A stretch of DNA of 64,000 nucleotides. Origin: Arthrobacter sp. H35-D1 (GTDB taxonomy: Bacteria > Actinomycetota > Actinomycetes > Actinomycetales > Micrococcaceae). Under the pieces are notes generated by a model. It did not search any database. It had not been told where the DNA came from and worked only from the letters and a program-made list of their open reading frames with translations. Shown here piece after piece: positions 17,897-26,837 of the stretch; position 1 is the first letter of the stretch, and every line of letters starts with the position of its first letter. The stretch is from NCBI RefSeq assembly GCF_030063185.1, contig NZ_JASISP010000012.1, forward strand, positions 44,138 through 108,137, in the 5' to 3' direction. Both the position numbers and the translations under genes were made by a program.

Positions 17897-18595
17897 ATGG
17901 GTGAACCACTTGATGCGTTCAGCTGCTTGACCGAAGTCGAGTTGTTCGCGGACCTGAGTGCGCAGGAAATCGCGGCCATGGACCTGATGGCCCCGGCGCG
18001 GCTGTTCCGCCGCGGGGAACTGCTCTTTAGCCAGTCCCAGCCGGTCACTGCCCTGTTCATTCTCAAGTCCGGCCGGGTGCGGGTCTTCAGGGTTGCCGAG
18101 GACGGCAAAGCCCTGACCATGGCCATCCTGGAACCCGGTGCGGTGTTCGGGGAGATGATGCTGGTGGGCCAGCGCATGTATGACAACTACGCCGAGGCCA
18201 TCGAGGACGCCACCATCTGCCAACTCAGTGTGGCGGAGGTGGAACGGTTCCTGCTTGCTGATCCTCGCATAGCCATCCGCATCTCACGACTGCTTGGCGA
18301 GCAGGTGGCCCGTCTGGAGGAACGCCTCACCGACCTTGCGTTGAAGCCGCTTTCGGCCCAGGTCGCCTCGACACTGTTGAAACTCTCGGAAAACATTGCG
18401 CCGCACCGTTTCAGCCAAGGACGCACCATCCACCTGACCCACGATCAACTCGCCGGGCTGCTCGGAGCCTCCCGCGAGGCCACCAGCAAGGTCATGGGCG
18501 AGTTCACCGGCAAGAACGCCGTCCGGCAGGGCCGCGGGCGCATTATTGTCACGGACCGGGAGATTCTGCACAAACTGGCCGGGAGCGGCTCATGA
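17897..18595 (+). CDS. Crp/Fnr family transcriptional regulator
   Basis: The 232-residue protein begins MGEPLDAFSCLTEVELFADL, then the cyclic-nucleotide-binding-like beta roll (LFRRGELLFSQSQPV, GAVFGEMMLVGQ). It ends in a winged helix: LTHDQLAGLLGASREATSKV is the recognition helix. No FNR-type cysteine cluster is evident, so the signal is probably not an Fe-S cluster. ATG 17897 gives the usual family length; ATG 17807, overlapping the previous stop as ATGA, would add 30 unconserved residues. It heads the DUF427 / radical SAM / ABC operon and is the obvious candidate regulator. Confidence 0.88.
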   Translation: MGEPLDAFSCLTEVELFADLSAQEIAAMDLMAPARLFRRGELLFSQSQPVTALFILKSGRVRVFRVAEDGKALTMAILEPGAVFGEMMLVGQRMYDNYAEAIEDATICQLSVAEVERFLLADPRIAIRISRLLGEQVARLEERLTDLALKPLSAQVASTLLKLSENIAPHRFSQGRTIHLTHDQLAGLLGASREATSKVMGEFTGKNAVRQGRGRIIVTDREILHKLAGSGS

Positions 18596-18891
18596 TGACG
18601 GCCACGTTTCAGGGCCAGCTAATCGCCCGCGCCGAGCAGACCATCTATCTGGAGGGCAACCACTACTTTCCGCCCAACGCCGTGGAACCGCCAGTGTTGA
18701 CGAAAAGCTGGCTGCGCACCCTCTGCGTTTGGAAGGGCATCGCCCGCTATCGCCATGTCAGCGCCGGTGGTTTTCGCGCTTCCAACGCCGCCTGGTCCTA
18801 CCCGCTCCCCACACCCCTTGCCTGGCAGCTCAAGGGCCACATCGCTTTCGACCCCGCCAGCGGCGTAGTCATTGGCGAGGAGGGCCACTGA
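18592..18891 (+). CDS. DUF427 domain protein
   Basis: A 99-residue protein whose ATG overlaps the Crp/Fnr stop (ATGA). It shows RAEQTIYLEGNHYFP, a WKGIARYRHV strand and AWSYPLPTPLAWQLKGHIAF, the DUF427 core. Related to the protein at 13658-13930. The function of DUF427 is not established. Its position between a sensor-regulator and a radical SAM enzyme suggests a role tied to that enzyme or its product. Confidence 0.82.
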   Translation: MMTATFQGQLIARAEQTIYLEGNHYFPPNAVEPPVLTKSWLRTLCVWKGIARYRHVSAGGFRASNAAWSYPLPTPLAWQLKGHIAFDPASGVVIGEEGH

Positions 18892-18988
18892 GCCGGGCCT
18901 CCTGCGGCACCGGAACTGCACGCCTAAAAAGGAACCAGTCCGCAACCCTGCTCCGTCCCGTATCCACTGCATGACCTAGAGGATTATT

Positions 18989-20494
18989 ATGAATGTCGCA
19001 GCCCTCCTCCGAGGCGTTGAACTCGCAACAAGGCCGATTCATCCCGAGACCAGGACCGCGTTGGAGCTGCGCTGGGCGCAGCTGCCCGAGCACGTCAAAA
19101 CCCCCGGCCAGCTGTTGGGGCGGGCCGCCGTCGGATGTGAAGGCACACATGGAGTCTTTCCCAAATGCAATCTCACCTGCTCACCCTGCTACCACTCGGC
19201 CGACGCCAACAAGGTCAGGATCGACGGCGTCCACACCCTCAAGGGGGTGACCGAACAGATGGAGTACCTGCGCAGCGTCCGCGGTCCCCGTGCGCACGCG
19301 CAGTTGATCGGCGGGGAAGTCAGCTTGCTCCCGGCCGAGGACCACGCAGCGGCGCTGCAGGCCATGCGCGCCAACGGCCGGGAACCGATGTCCATGACCC
19401 ACGGCGACTTCGACTACCAGTACCTGCTGGACGTGGTGCTGGACCAGGAAGGAAAGCCCCGCTTTGACAGGGTCTCCTTCGCCGCCCACTTTGATTCGTT
19501 GATGCGCGGACGACGCGGCGCCGTGCGCCCCCACAACGAGGCCGAGCTCAACCCCTTCCGGGCGAAGTTCGCCGACATGTTTACCACGCTTAAACGTGAG
19601 CATGGCGTCCGTTCCTACATCGCACACAACATGACCGTCACACCGAGCAACCTTGATCAAGTCACCGAGGTGGCACAGGCCGTGTTGAAAATGCCCTATG
19701 ACATGCTCTCCTTCCAGCCCGCGGCCTACATAGGGGATGACCGCAGGTGGTCCGGAGGATTCGACGCCGTCTCCATCGACGCAGTGTGGTCCCGGATCGA
19801 GGCCGGGGCCGGACACCCCATCCCGTGGCAAGGCACCCAGTTCGGGGACCTGCGCTGCAATAGGACCGCCATCACCGTCAATGCAGGAATCCGCAGGGCC
19901 GCCTTGCTGGACCCCGATGATCCCCGGGACCTTGCGGCCCGCGACAGGGCCCTTGCGCACTTTGGCGGCATGATTTTTGGCGGCACCCCTACTTGGAATG
20001 TGGGTGCGAAAATCTTGCGGGCGCTGCTGGCCCACCCGGGCGACGTGCCCCACCTCCTCGCCTTCGCCCTGCGCCTCATGCGCCGGGCAGGCGGGCTGCG
20101 GGCGGTAGCCGCGGCGGCCTTCAAGCGCCGCTTGTCTTTTAAGACGTTTGTGGTGCACAACTTCATGGATGCCGCCGACGTCGCACCCGCCTGGGCACTG
20201 ATGGAGCAAGGCGTGGCCAGCGACGACCCGAAAATCAAGGAAACCCAAGAGCGCCTCGGCGCCTGCATGTACACCATGAGCCATCCGGAGACCGGGGAGC
20301 TGGTGGCCGCCTGCGTCCAGCATTCCGTCCTGGACGTCGGCGAAAACATCGGATTGCGCAAAATGCTCCCGCTCAGGCCGCTCACACACCCTCCGGAGAA
20401 GGGGGATCCGGCCTCCGCATCACCGGCCTCCGCGGATGCGGCCTCCGCGGATGCGGCCACCGGACCGGCCTGCACGAGCAACGGGAAAGGCTGA
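18989..20494 (+). CDS. Radical SAM protein
   Basis: The 501-residue protein has the radical SAM cysteine motif CxxxCxxC at residues 60, 64 and 67 (KCNLTCSPCYHS) and a GGE-like element in LIGGEVSLLPAEDH, so it binds a [4Fe-4S] cluster and cleaves S-adenosylmethionine. The N-terminal 55 residues are helical. The C-terminal third contains scattered cysteines (CMYTM, AACVQHSV) but no clear SPASM CxxCxxxxxC array. The last 40 residues are a low-complexity alanine/serine/aspartate tail. The gene lies 97 bp after DUF427 and directly before an ABC importer (1 bp to the next ATG). The substrate is unknown. Confidence 0.88.
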   Translation: MNVAALLRGVELATRPIHPETRTALELRWAQLPEHVKTPGQLLGRAAVGCEGTHGVFPKCNLTCSPCYHSADANKVRIDGVHTLKGVTEQMEYLRSVRGPRAHAQLIGGEVSLLPAEDHAAALQAMRANGREPMSMTHGDFDYQYLLDVVLDQEGKPRFDRVSFAAHFDSLMRGRRGAVRPHNEAELNPFRAKFADMFTTLKREHGVRSYIAHNMTVTPSNLDQVTEVAQAVLKMPYDMLSFQPAAYIGDDRRWSGGFDAVSIDAVWSRIEAGAGHPIPWQGTQFGDLRCNRTAITVNAGIRRAALLDPDDPRDLAARDRALAHFGGMIFGGTPTWNVGAKILRALLAHPGDVPHLLAFALRLMRRAGGLRAVAAAAFKRRLSFKTFVVHNFMDAADVAPAWALMEQGVASDDPKIKETQERLGACMYTMSHPETGELVAACVQHSVLDVGENIGLRKMLPLRPLTHPPEKGDPASASPASADAASADAATGPACTSNGKG

Positions 20495-20495
20495 C

Positions 20496-21773
20496 ATGCG
20501 AAGATTTGGCACCGGCCTTACCCGCCGCGCACCACACAGCACCCGCCGCCGACGGTTCAGCACGCTCATGGCGGGTGTTGGCGCTGCCTTGCTGGCCCTG
20601 AGCGCCTGCAGTGCCCCGGCCCCGGCCCAGCAGGATTTTGCCAGCTGGGATCAGGTGGTCGCTGATGCGCAAGGCCAGACGGTGCGGTTGTGGATGTACG
20701 GCGGGGAAGAGCAGGGAAACGCCTATGTCGACAAGACACTGATCCCCGCAGCAGCCAGGTTGGGCGTCACGCTCCAGCGCGTTCCCGTGGCCGACACCAA
20801 GGACGCCCTGAACCGTGTCCTGACCGAGGTCCAGGCCGGCACGCGGGATGGGACCGTCGATTTGGTCTGGGTCAATGGGGACAATTTCGGCACCGGCCAG
20901 CAGGCCGGCGCCTGGTCATGCGGCTGGACGGACCTGCTGCCGAACATGGGCCTGACCAACCCCGCCGACCCACTGCTGGCCAACGACTTTGGAACCCCCG
21001 TGGACGGCTGCGAGGCACCGTGGCACAAAGCACAGTTCACCATTGCCTACAATTCCGCGACCGTCACCGACCCGCCACACACACTGGCTGGCCTGCTGGA
21101 CTGGGCACAAGAACACCCCGGCCGCTTCACCTACCCCGCACCCCCGGACTTCACCGGATCCGTCTTTACCCGCGAAGTGCTCAACAGTGTCTCCGGCGGG
21201 TACCAGAACGTGCCGCTGCAATACGACCAAAAGGCCTTCGACCGGCTCACGCCCGCCCTCTACAGCAGGCTCAAGGAGCTGGCCCCGGCGCTCTGGCGCC
21301 AGGGGAAGACGTATCCCAAGACCTCCGCTGAACTCAATGCCCTCTATGCCGGCGGCCAGGTGGACTTCACCATGACCTACGGGCCGGCCGAACTGACCAA
21401 ACTTGTCGCCGATGGCACCTACCCTGCCGCCACCCAGGTGCTGACATTGACGGAGGGCACGGTCGGCAACGCCAGCTTCCTGGCCATGCCCGCAACATCC
21501 GGTCACCAGGCAGGCGCCATGGTGGTAGCGAACCTGGCGCTGTCCCCGGAGCAACAGGCGGCCAAGGCCGACTCCCGCGTCTGGGGCCAGTTCACCGTCC
21601 TGGACACTGCCAAGCTTGACCCTGCCCAGCGGGCCCTGTTCGCGAAGCTGCCCCAGTCCCCGGTGGTGCCTTCCTACGAGGTGCTGTCCCAAAATGCCAG
21701 CCCGGAACTCTCCGCTGCCTGGGTCCCGGCCCTCGACGACGCATGGCGGCGTCTGGTCCTGACGGGTCGGTGA
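20496..21773 (+). CDS. ABC transporter substrate-binding lipoprotein (YnjB-like)
   Basis: A 425-residue protein with an arginine-rich N-terminus, a hydrophobic signal and lipobox ALSAC with the lipidated cysteine at residue 38, so it is anchored outside the membrane. The mature region resembles YnjB (COG4134): RLWMYGGEEQGNAYVD, DLVWVNGDNFGTGQQAGAW, GWTDLLPNMG and a late YDQKAF/FTMTYGPAEL region. YnjBCD is an uncharacterised importer sometimes linked to thiamine-like compounds. It is immediately followed by two permeases and an ATPase, with spacings of 7 bp or overlaps. Confidence 0.85.
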   Translation: MRRFGTGLTRRAPHSTRRRRFSTLMAGVGAALLALSACSAPAPAQQDFASWDQVVADAQGQTVRLWMYGGEEQGNAYVDKTLIPAAARLGVTLQRVPVADTKDALNRVLTEVQAGTRDGTVDLVWVNGDNFGTGQQAGAWSCGWTDLLPNMGLTNPADPLLANDFGTPVDGCEAPWHKAQFTIAYNSATVTDPPHTLAGLLDWAQEHPGRFTYPAPPDFTGSVFTREVLNSVSGGYQNVPLQYDQKAFDRLTPALYSRLKELAPALWRQGKTYPKTSAELNALYAGGQVDFTMTYGPAELTKLVADGTYPAATQVLTLTEGTVGNASFLAMPATSGHQAGAMVVANLALSPEQQAAKADSRVWGQFTVLDTAKLDPAQRALFAKLPQSPVVPSYEVLSQNASPELSAAWVPALDDAWRRLVLTGR

Positions 21774-21780
21774 GGCGCGC

Positions 21781-22653
21781 ATGAGGACAAAAATGGCCAC
21801 GCCGTCACCTGCCGGGCCCCGCACCTGGCTTCCGGGAACGCTCATGGTGGTGCCCGCCGTCGTACTAGCAGCCTTCGTCGTCATCGGGGGCATGGTCACG
21901 GCCCTTGCCCAAAGCTTGGGACTGTTCCCGCTGGTGGGCCCGCCGTCCCTGACCGTGGCGGCGTATGGCGCCCATGCCGCAGACCTGCCGGTGGGCATTG
22001 CCCTGTCGCTGGCAATCGCGACCGTTTCGACCGTAGTGGCCTGTGTGGTGGGGTTCAGCGCAGCGCTGATCATCGTCCAAGGAAAGTGGTGCGGCAAACT
22101 CGTCGCCGCCCTGGGCACACTGACCATCCCCGTCCCGCACATTGTTGGCGCCGCCTCCATCTCCTTGCTGCTGGCAGACTCGGGGCTGCTCGCGCGCCTG
22201 TTCAACAACGGCGGGCAATGGCCGGAACTGGTGGGAGGACCGTGGTGGATCGGCGTCGTTGCCGAATACGGGTGGAAGGAATCAGCGTTCGTGGCCCTGG
22301 TGGTGACCGGCACGCTGGCCACACGGGCGGTCAGTTACGATGAAACAGCTGCACTGCTGGGAGCCGGCCGCCTCCGTCGCCTGCGGCACATTCTCATCCC
22401 CCTCAGCCTGCCGGCCTTGACCGTCTCCGCCACGATCGTCTTTGTCTACAGCCTGGGCTCCTACGAAGTGGCATGGCTGCTGGGCCGGGCCTACCCCGAG
22501 CCCCTGCCGGTCATGGCGCTGCGCCTGTTCAACGCCGCAACACTCACCTCCAGACCGGAAGCGGCCGCAGTGGCCATCCTGACCACCGTCTTGTCCATGG
22601 CCGCCGTGGCAGCCTCCTTGGCCTACCTGCGCAGGAGTGCATTGTGGCGCTGA
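21781..22653 (+). CDS. ABC transporter permease (YnjC N-terminal-half-like)
   Basis: The 290-residue protein has six hydrophobic helices and the EAA loop DETAALLGAGRLRRLRHI, which docks to the ATPase. E. coli YnjC is a double-length permease; here the two halves are separate genes. ATG at 21781 follows the binding protein by 7 bp. Confidence 0.85.
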   Translation: MRTKMATPSPAGPRTWLPGTLMVVPAVVLAAFVVIGGMVTALAQSLGLFPLVGPPSLTVAAYGAHAADLPVGIALSLAIATVSTVVACVVGFSAALIIVQGKWCGKLVAALGTLTIPVPHIVGAASISLLLADSGLLARLFNNGGQWPELVGGPWWIGVVAEYGWKESAFVALVVTGTLATRAVSYDETAALLGAGRLRRLRHILIPLSLPALTVSATIVFVYSLGSYEVAWLLGRAYPEPLPVMALRLFNAATLTSRPEAAAVAILTTVLSMAAVAASLAYLRRSALWR

Positions 22654-23537
22654 CCCTCCCGCCCGAGTTCAGTACACCGCTCTCTTGGCCCGACCAGCCC
22701 GGAAACGGGCTGAGAACTTCACAGGGCATCACGCGTGTACTGCGGATCATGCTCGCCCTGGCCCTGGCACTCTGGTTCCTGCTGCCGCTGGTGCCCTTGG
22801 TCCTGTGGGCCTTTGCCGACCGCTGGTCGTTTCCGGCTGTGCTGCCCCAGGCCTGGGGATGGGAGGGCGCGCGCGCCGCCCTCGCGCAGGGTGCCATCCC
22901 GGCTTTCGGGCATTCCCTCCTGCTGGGTCTGCTGGTCAGCGCAATCGCCACACCCCTGGGTGTGCTGGCGGCCCGCGCGCTGGCCTACCATCGGGTCCTT
23001 TTTGCCCCGGCGGTGAACGTCATGCTGTTCGCCCCGCTCGCCCTGCCGGCATTCGTTGCGGCACTGGGACTGAACGTGCTGCTGCTGCGCCTGCACGTTC
23101 CACCGTTTGCCGGCGTCGTCCTGCTACTGACGGTCTACGCCCTGCCCTACACGAGCTATGTCATGCGCGTCGCCTACGGGGCGCATGACCTCGCCGTTGA
23201 GGAAGAAGCCCGCCTCCTGGGCGCCTCGCCGTGGCAGGTCATGTGGCGGGTGCAGCTGCCGTTGCTGGCCCCGGCCTTGGCCCGGGCAGCCTTTCTGGCG
23301 TTCCTGGTGGGCTGGAGCGACTATGTCATCACCGTCCTGGTCGGCGGCGGCACGATCGTCACCGTCCCACTCTTGGTGGCGGGCGCGGCTGCGGGCACCG
23401 GCAACGACGCCACCGTCGCGCTGCTCTCCGCGGCGGCCCTGCTTCCTCCACTGGTCCTGCTGCTGGGTGTGGGCCTGTTGGGCCGACGACCCAGCGGAAA
23501 ACCAACGGCAAAATCAATGAATGGAAACCTGCCATGA
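22644..23537 (+). CDS. ABC transporter permease (YnjC C-terminal-half-like)
   Basis: The 297-residue protein starts at GTG 22644 (GCAGGAG upstream), overlapping the previous gene by 10 bp. It has about six helices and the EAA loop VEEEARLLGASPWQVMWRV. It pairs with the preceding permease to form the heterodimeric channel of the importer. Confidence 0.85.
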   Translation: MALTLPPEFSTPLSWPDQPGNGLRTSQGITRVLRIMLALALALWFLLPLVPLVLWAFADRWSFPAVLPQAWGWEGARAALAQGAIPAFGHSLLLGLLVSAIATPLGVLAARALAYHRVLFAPAVNVMLFAPLALPAFVAALGLNVLLLRLHVPPFAGVVLLLTVYALPYTSYVMRVAYGAHDLAVEEEARLLGASPWQVMWRVQLPLLAPALARAAFLAFLVGWSDYVITVLVGGGTIVTVPLLVAGAAAGTGNDATVALLSAAALLPPLVLLLGVGLLGRRPSGKPTAKSMNGNLP

Positions 23538-24661
23538 TCCCCGGCGTCAGCGTGGAGGGCCTGTCCAAATCCTTCCCCGGAACGAGAACACCCGTCTTGG
23601 ACAACGTGAACCTGACAGTGGAGGCGGGCACGTGCACAGCACTGCTGGGGCCTTCCGGTGCGGGGAAGAGCACCTTGCTGCGTGCCATTTCAGGCCTTGA
23701 GACGCCCGACGTCGGACGGGTGCTGGTGGGCGGCCAAGACATGGCCGAGGTCTTGCCCGAGCGCCGCGGAATGGCCATGGTCCAGCAGCGCCCGCTGCTC
23801 TTTCCCCACCTGAACGTCCTGGACAATATTGCTTTCGCCGGCACCGTCCGCGGAGTCCCCAAAAAGGCGGCTCGGGCCGATGCCGCAGCTTTCCTTGAAC
23901 TCGTGCAGCTGGAGGGGTTTGGCCGGCGCCCTGTCACGGCGCTCTCCGGCGGCCAGGCACAACGAGTCGCGATCGCCCGGGCCTTGGCAGCCAGACCGGC
24001 CGTGCTGCTTTTGGACGAGCCGTTCAGCGCCTTGGATCCGGAACTGCGCGCTGCCATGCACGAGCTGCTGGCACAGTTGCGGCGCAGTGTGAACCCCACC
24101 GTCCTGCTGGTCACCCATGACCGCAGCGAGGCGGCGGCCGTGGCCGAGAAAATTGCCCTGTTCAGCGGCGGCCGGATGCTCCAACACGACAGCGTTGAAC
24201 GAATGTACTCACGCCCGGCCACCTTGGAAACCAGCCGACTGATGGGCGGGGCCAACGAGATCCCGGGCATCGTGCGCGACGGGTATCACCACTCCGTGTT
24301 GGGGGTGTTGCAGCTGCCCGGTGACACGAGGCAGCCTCCCGGGCCGGGGGTGCTGCTGGTACGCCAGGAGAGCATTGAAGTGGGCGCGCGAAACGGCATC
24401 GGGATCCTGGCCACGGTCACCGGACTGCGGACATTGGGGCCGCGCAGGCAGATCAGCCTGGATGTGGCCGGGGCCTTGATGCTGGCCGAAGTCCCCTGGG
24501 GCCGGGCACTTGCCCCGGGCGACGCGGTCGCACTGTCCATTCCCACATCCGTGTTGGCCGTTGTGGCCGCTCCAGAGACTGCCCGCACATTCCCTGACGT
24601 TGGGGAGGAACCCCAGATCACTGGCCAGGGCCGCAATGCCTTGGCCAGCATCGAGAACTAA
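23534..24661 (+). CDS. ABC transporter ATP-binding protein (YnjD-like)
   Basis: The 375-residue ATPase starts at ATG 23534, overlapping the permease stop (ATGA). Walker A is GPSGAGKST at residues 39-47, the signature LSGGQAQR, Walker B LLLDEPFSALDP, and the switch histidine is in VTHDRSEA. About 130 extra C-terminal residues form an OB-like regulatory domain (LLVRQESIEVG, VTGLRTLGPRRQIS), typical of the CysA/PotA class. It powers the importer encoded just upstream. Confidence 0.92.
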   Translation: MIPGVSVEGLSKSFPGTRTPVLDNVNLTVEAGTCTALLGPSGAGKSTLLRAISGLETPDVGRVLVGGQDMAEVLPERRGMAMVQQRPLLFPHLNVLDNIAFAGTVRGVPKKAARADAAAFLELVQLEGFGRRPVTALSGGQAQRVAIARALAARPAVLLLDEPFSALDPELRAAMHELLAQLRRSVNPTVLLVTHDRSEAAAVAEKIALFSGGRMLQHDSVERMYSRPATLETSRLMGGANEIPGIVRDGYHHSVLGVLQLPGDTRQPPGPGVLLVRQESIEVGARNGIGILATVTGLRTLGPRRQISLDVAGALMLAEVPWGRALAPGDAVALSIPTSVLAVVAAPETARTFPDVGEEPQITGQGRNALASIEN

Positions 24662-24663
24662 TC

Positions 24664-24679
24664 CGGCTGGGAACAGCCG
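24664..24679 (+). terminator. Small hairpin after the ABC operon
   Basis: CGGCTG-GGAA-CAGCCG starts three bases after the ATPase stop codon. It lacks a T-run, so its activity as a terminator is uncertain. Confidence 0.35.
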
Positions 24680-24730
24680 CGGACCCGGACGTGCCGGTAC
24701 CGCAGTGTCCTGGTCAAGGCATCTGGCGCC

Positions 24731-25339
24731 TCAGTTGTGGCCCCAATCGTCAGCATTGGCGGAATTATTGGGGGAAAGGCCGATGATATCGCCTTGTGTT
24801 GAACAGCCCAGTCCCAGAACAGTGCGGTTGGCATAGGCAAAGTAGGCGGTGACCTGATTGATCTCCAGAATCCCACCATCGTCCCAGCCAGCCTCGCGCA
24901 ACAACTGAACATCCGACTCGACCATGTCGGCGGGGGACTGGGTCAACTTACGCGCGTAGACCATCGCCGCTTGTTGTGCCGGATCGAGCGGTGCGGCTGT
25001 GGGATCTCCTGCCTCGATGGCGCTGCGGATTGCCTGTGCCCGTGTGTCGTCTCGCAGCATGCGTTTCATCCCGGCGAAGTGGTGTTCAACGCAGTAGGTG
25101 CATTTGTTGAGTGCCGATACCCATATGCCGAGAGTCTCAAGAAACCACTTCGGCGTCGTGTTATCCCGGTGATGCAGCACATTCTTGTAGAGCGCCATGT
25201 GCCCTTCCATCGTGTGGGGGCGCAGGGAGTGCATCATCATAATATTGTCCACGTTGCCGCCGGGGCCGGTGATGCGGGCGTAGAGCTGTTTCAACTTATC
25301 GGTTGCGGCGTCGAAGGAGATGGTTTCAATCCAGGGCAT
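24731..25339 (-). CDS. Peroxidase-related protein (carboxymuconolactone decarboxylase/AhpD-like)
   Basis: The 202-residue protein has the CMD/AhpD fold with a redox-active CxxC in LNKCTYCVEHHFAGMKR and the distal GGILEINQVTAYFAYANR helix typical of the uncharacterised peroxidase-related group. It would reduce peroxides with a thiol partner in the cytosol. The start at 25339 has GGAG 6 bases upstream. It is convergent with the ABC operon. Confidence 0.85.
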   Translation of the reverse strand: MPWIETISFDAATDKLKQLYARITGPGGNVDNIMMMHSLRPHTMEGHMALYKNVLHHRDNTTPKWFLETLGIWVSALNKCTYCVEHHFAGMKRMLRDDTRAQAIRSAIEAGDPTAAPLDPAQQAAMVYARKLTQSPADMVESDVQLLREAGWDDGGILEINQVTAYFAYANRTVLGLGCSTQGDIIGLSPNNSANADDWGHN

Positions 25340-25482
25340 GGTGCACTCCTTAATCGTTTCCAGCCACTTTGGCAGGAGACGCTGAAGCGCGAGTGTAGCA
25401 GCCGCCGTCGACAGGGTGTCCGTATTCGCGCTCAGTCGAGGGCCTCCTATGCAGGTTCCCGTGTTTGGGCCATGGTCAGGGT

Positions 25483-26193
25483 ATGAGAATGGCTGGAATC
25501 CTCCCCGAAGATGCCCCGGACCCTCGTGTTGAGCAGGCCGAGCAGCTGAAATTCATGCCCATCCCGGTCATGGGGCTCGTTCCTCAGCCCTCGTTGGAGG
25601 ACGCGGATTCCATCGGTTTGGCATATGGCCAGGACAATCGTGGGTACAGCGACATGAGTGTGAGTGTCACCTATGCGCTCTGGCGCAACCCCAATGACCG
25701 CTCCGATCCGATCAACCTCGCAGAACTCAGTGAGGAGATGCGGAGGGCTATCGAGCTTGTTCCGCCATGGCCGCGGCCCGCGTGGCTGGTCGAAGGGGTG
25801 GAGCGGATGCGCTACCCCCAGCTGTGGGAGGCCGTGCGAACCACCTGGCACCGTGACCCGTCCGAGCTTTCTTCAGTCCACAGATTGCTGGTCGATCACG
25901 TCAACCACATTCTTATGAACCAATACCGGGAAGAGCTGGGGCTGACTGGCAACCCTTGGGACCAATCCGCACCCACCGTGACCGAGCGAATGGTCAAGGG
26001 CCAGCTCAGTGTCCTTGTCAATGGAGTCCAGGTGCCCGGAGCGGAGGTCGATACAAACCCGTTCGTTTACGGTGTTGGTGCAGAATTGCCGGGCGGCGGC
26101 GTCGTGACCGCAGTGCTTCCACGGGCAGAGCTCAAGCACATCCAGATCCAGTTCACAACGCGGAGATGGCTGTCACGCACCGGCGCGCCTTGA
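25483..26193 (+). CDS. Hypothetical protein
   Basis: A 236-residue soluble protein with no signal peptide or membrane helix and no motif I recognise. It has an acidic N-terminal half with VTYALWRNPNDRSDP, a middle helix, and a C-terminal beta-rich part (VNGVQVPGAEVD, VVTAVLPRAEL). ATG 25483 was chosen; an upstream TTG at 25465 is less likely. It is divergent from the peroxidase-related gene. Confidence 0.6.
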   Translation: MRMAGILPEDAPDPRVEQAEQLKFMPIPVMGLVPQPSLEDADSIGLAYGQDNRGYSDMSVSVTYALWRNPNDRSDPINLAELSEEMRRAIELVPPWPRPAWLVEGVERMRYPQLWEAVRTTWHRDPSELSSVHRLLVDHVNHILMNQYREELGLTGNPWDQSAPTVTERMVKGQLSVLVNGVQVPGAEVDTNPFVYGVGAELPGGGVVTAVLPRAELKHIQIQFTTRRWLSRTGAP

Positions 26194-26404
26194 CTGAAAA
26201 ATCGCGGAGCGTTTGCCAGCGGTATGGGAGTCGGTTGTCAGCTCGTTCAGGACCGATGCACGGTGAAGATGAAGTTTAGAAGCTGGAATGATGGCCACAC
26301 TGAAACTGCAGTGCTTGATTGATCACCCCGCAGGCATGGAAAGGTGACCGGCATTGCTGGCACGCCAAGGAGTGGATCGAGGCCTGCGATGGTACGCTTG
26401 TGTT

Positions 26405-26420
26405 TCGAATCTTTGTTCTA
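26405..26420 (+). promoter_or_regulatory. LexA (SOS) box
   Basis: TCGAAT-cttt-GTTCTA matches the actinobacterial LexA operator TCGAAC-N4-GTTCGA at 10 of 12 fixed positions. It lies 22 bp before the umuD start and just downstream of a TACGCT -10-like hexamer (26393-26398), a position that would block transcription. Confidence 0.75.
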
Positions 26421-26441
26421 GTCGGTGGTGTGGTGTTTGGT

Positions 26442-26837
26442 ATGGACCTCGTATCACCGGCGCAGCCCAACACGGCTCCCAGCGGTTTCCCTTCCCCGGC
26501 CCAGGACTATTTTCACGGCGGGATCGACCTGAACAAGCACCTGATCAGGGACCGCACGTGCACGTTCGTCATGCGCGTCTCGGGCGACTCCATGGCCGGC
26601 GCCGGCATTGCCGACGGCGATGAAATCATTGTGGACCGCTCCCTCACCCCGCGCGACGGCTCGGTGGTGGTGGTCATCGTCGAGGATGAGCTGCTCATCC
26701 GTCGCCTGGTGATGCACGACGGCGCCCCCTCCTTGGCCACGCATCCCGCCGATGCGCCGTCCCCGACTGCCGCGGCTGTGCAGGCCGGGGAACTTGCCGT
26801 GTGGGGCGTTGTCACCCGATGCCTGCATCATGTCTAG
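26442..26837 (+). CDS. umuD: UmuD-like S24 peptidase, catalytic lysine replaced
   Basis: The 131-residue protein aligns well with UmuD: FPSPAQDYFHGGIDLNKHLI, RVSGDSMAGAGIADGDEIIV. The nucleophile is Ser50. At the position of the general-base lysine (Lys97 in E. coli, 37 residues after the serine) there is Arg87 in LLIRRL. The autocleavage dipeptide, Cys24-Gly25 in E. coli, is Ser14-Gly15 here. UmuD is normally self-cleaved on RecA filaments and then joins UmuC as polymerase V. Self-cleavage may be impaired here. An SOS box lies upstream and the next gene overlaps. Confidence 0.88.
   Translation: MDLVSPAQPNTAPSGFPSPAQDYFHGGIDLNKHLIRDRTCTFVMRVSGDSMAGAGIADGDEIIVDRSLTPRDGSVVVVIVEDELLIRRLVMHDGAPSLATHPADAPSPTAAAVQAGELAVWGVVTRCLHHV

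Noticed and set aside
19181..20389. A 402-codon minus-strand open frame
   Set aside because: Antisense to the radical SAM gene; no recognisable domain.
23359..24270. A 303-codon minus-strand open frame
   Set aside because: Antisense to the ABC ATPase, which has all nucleotide-binding motifs.
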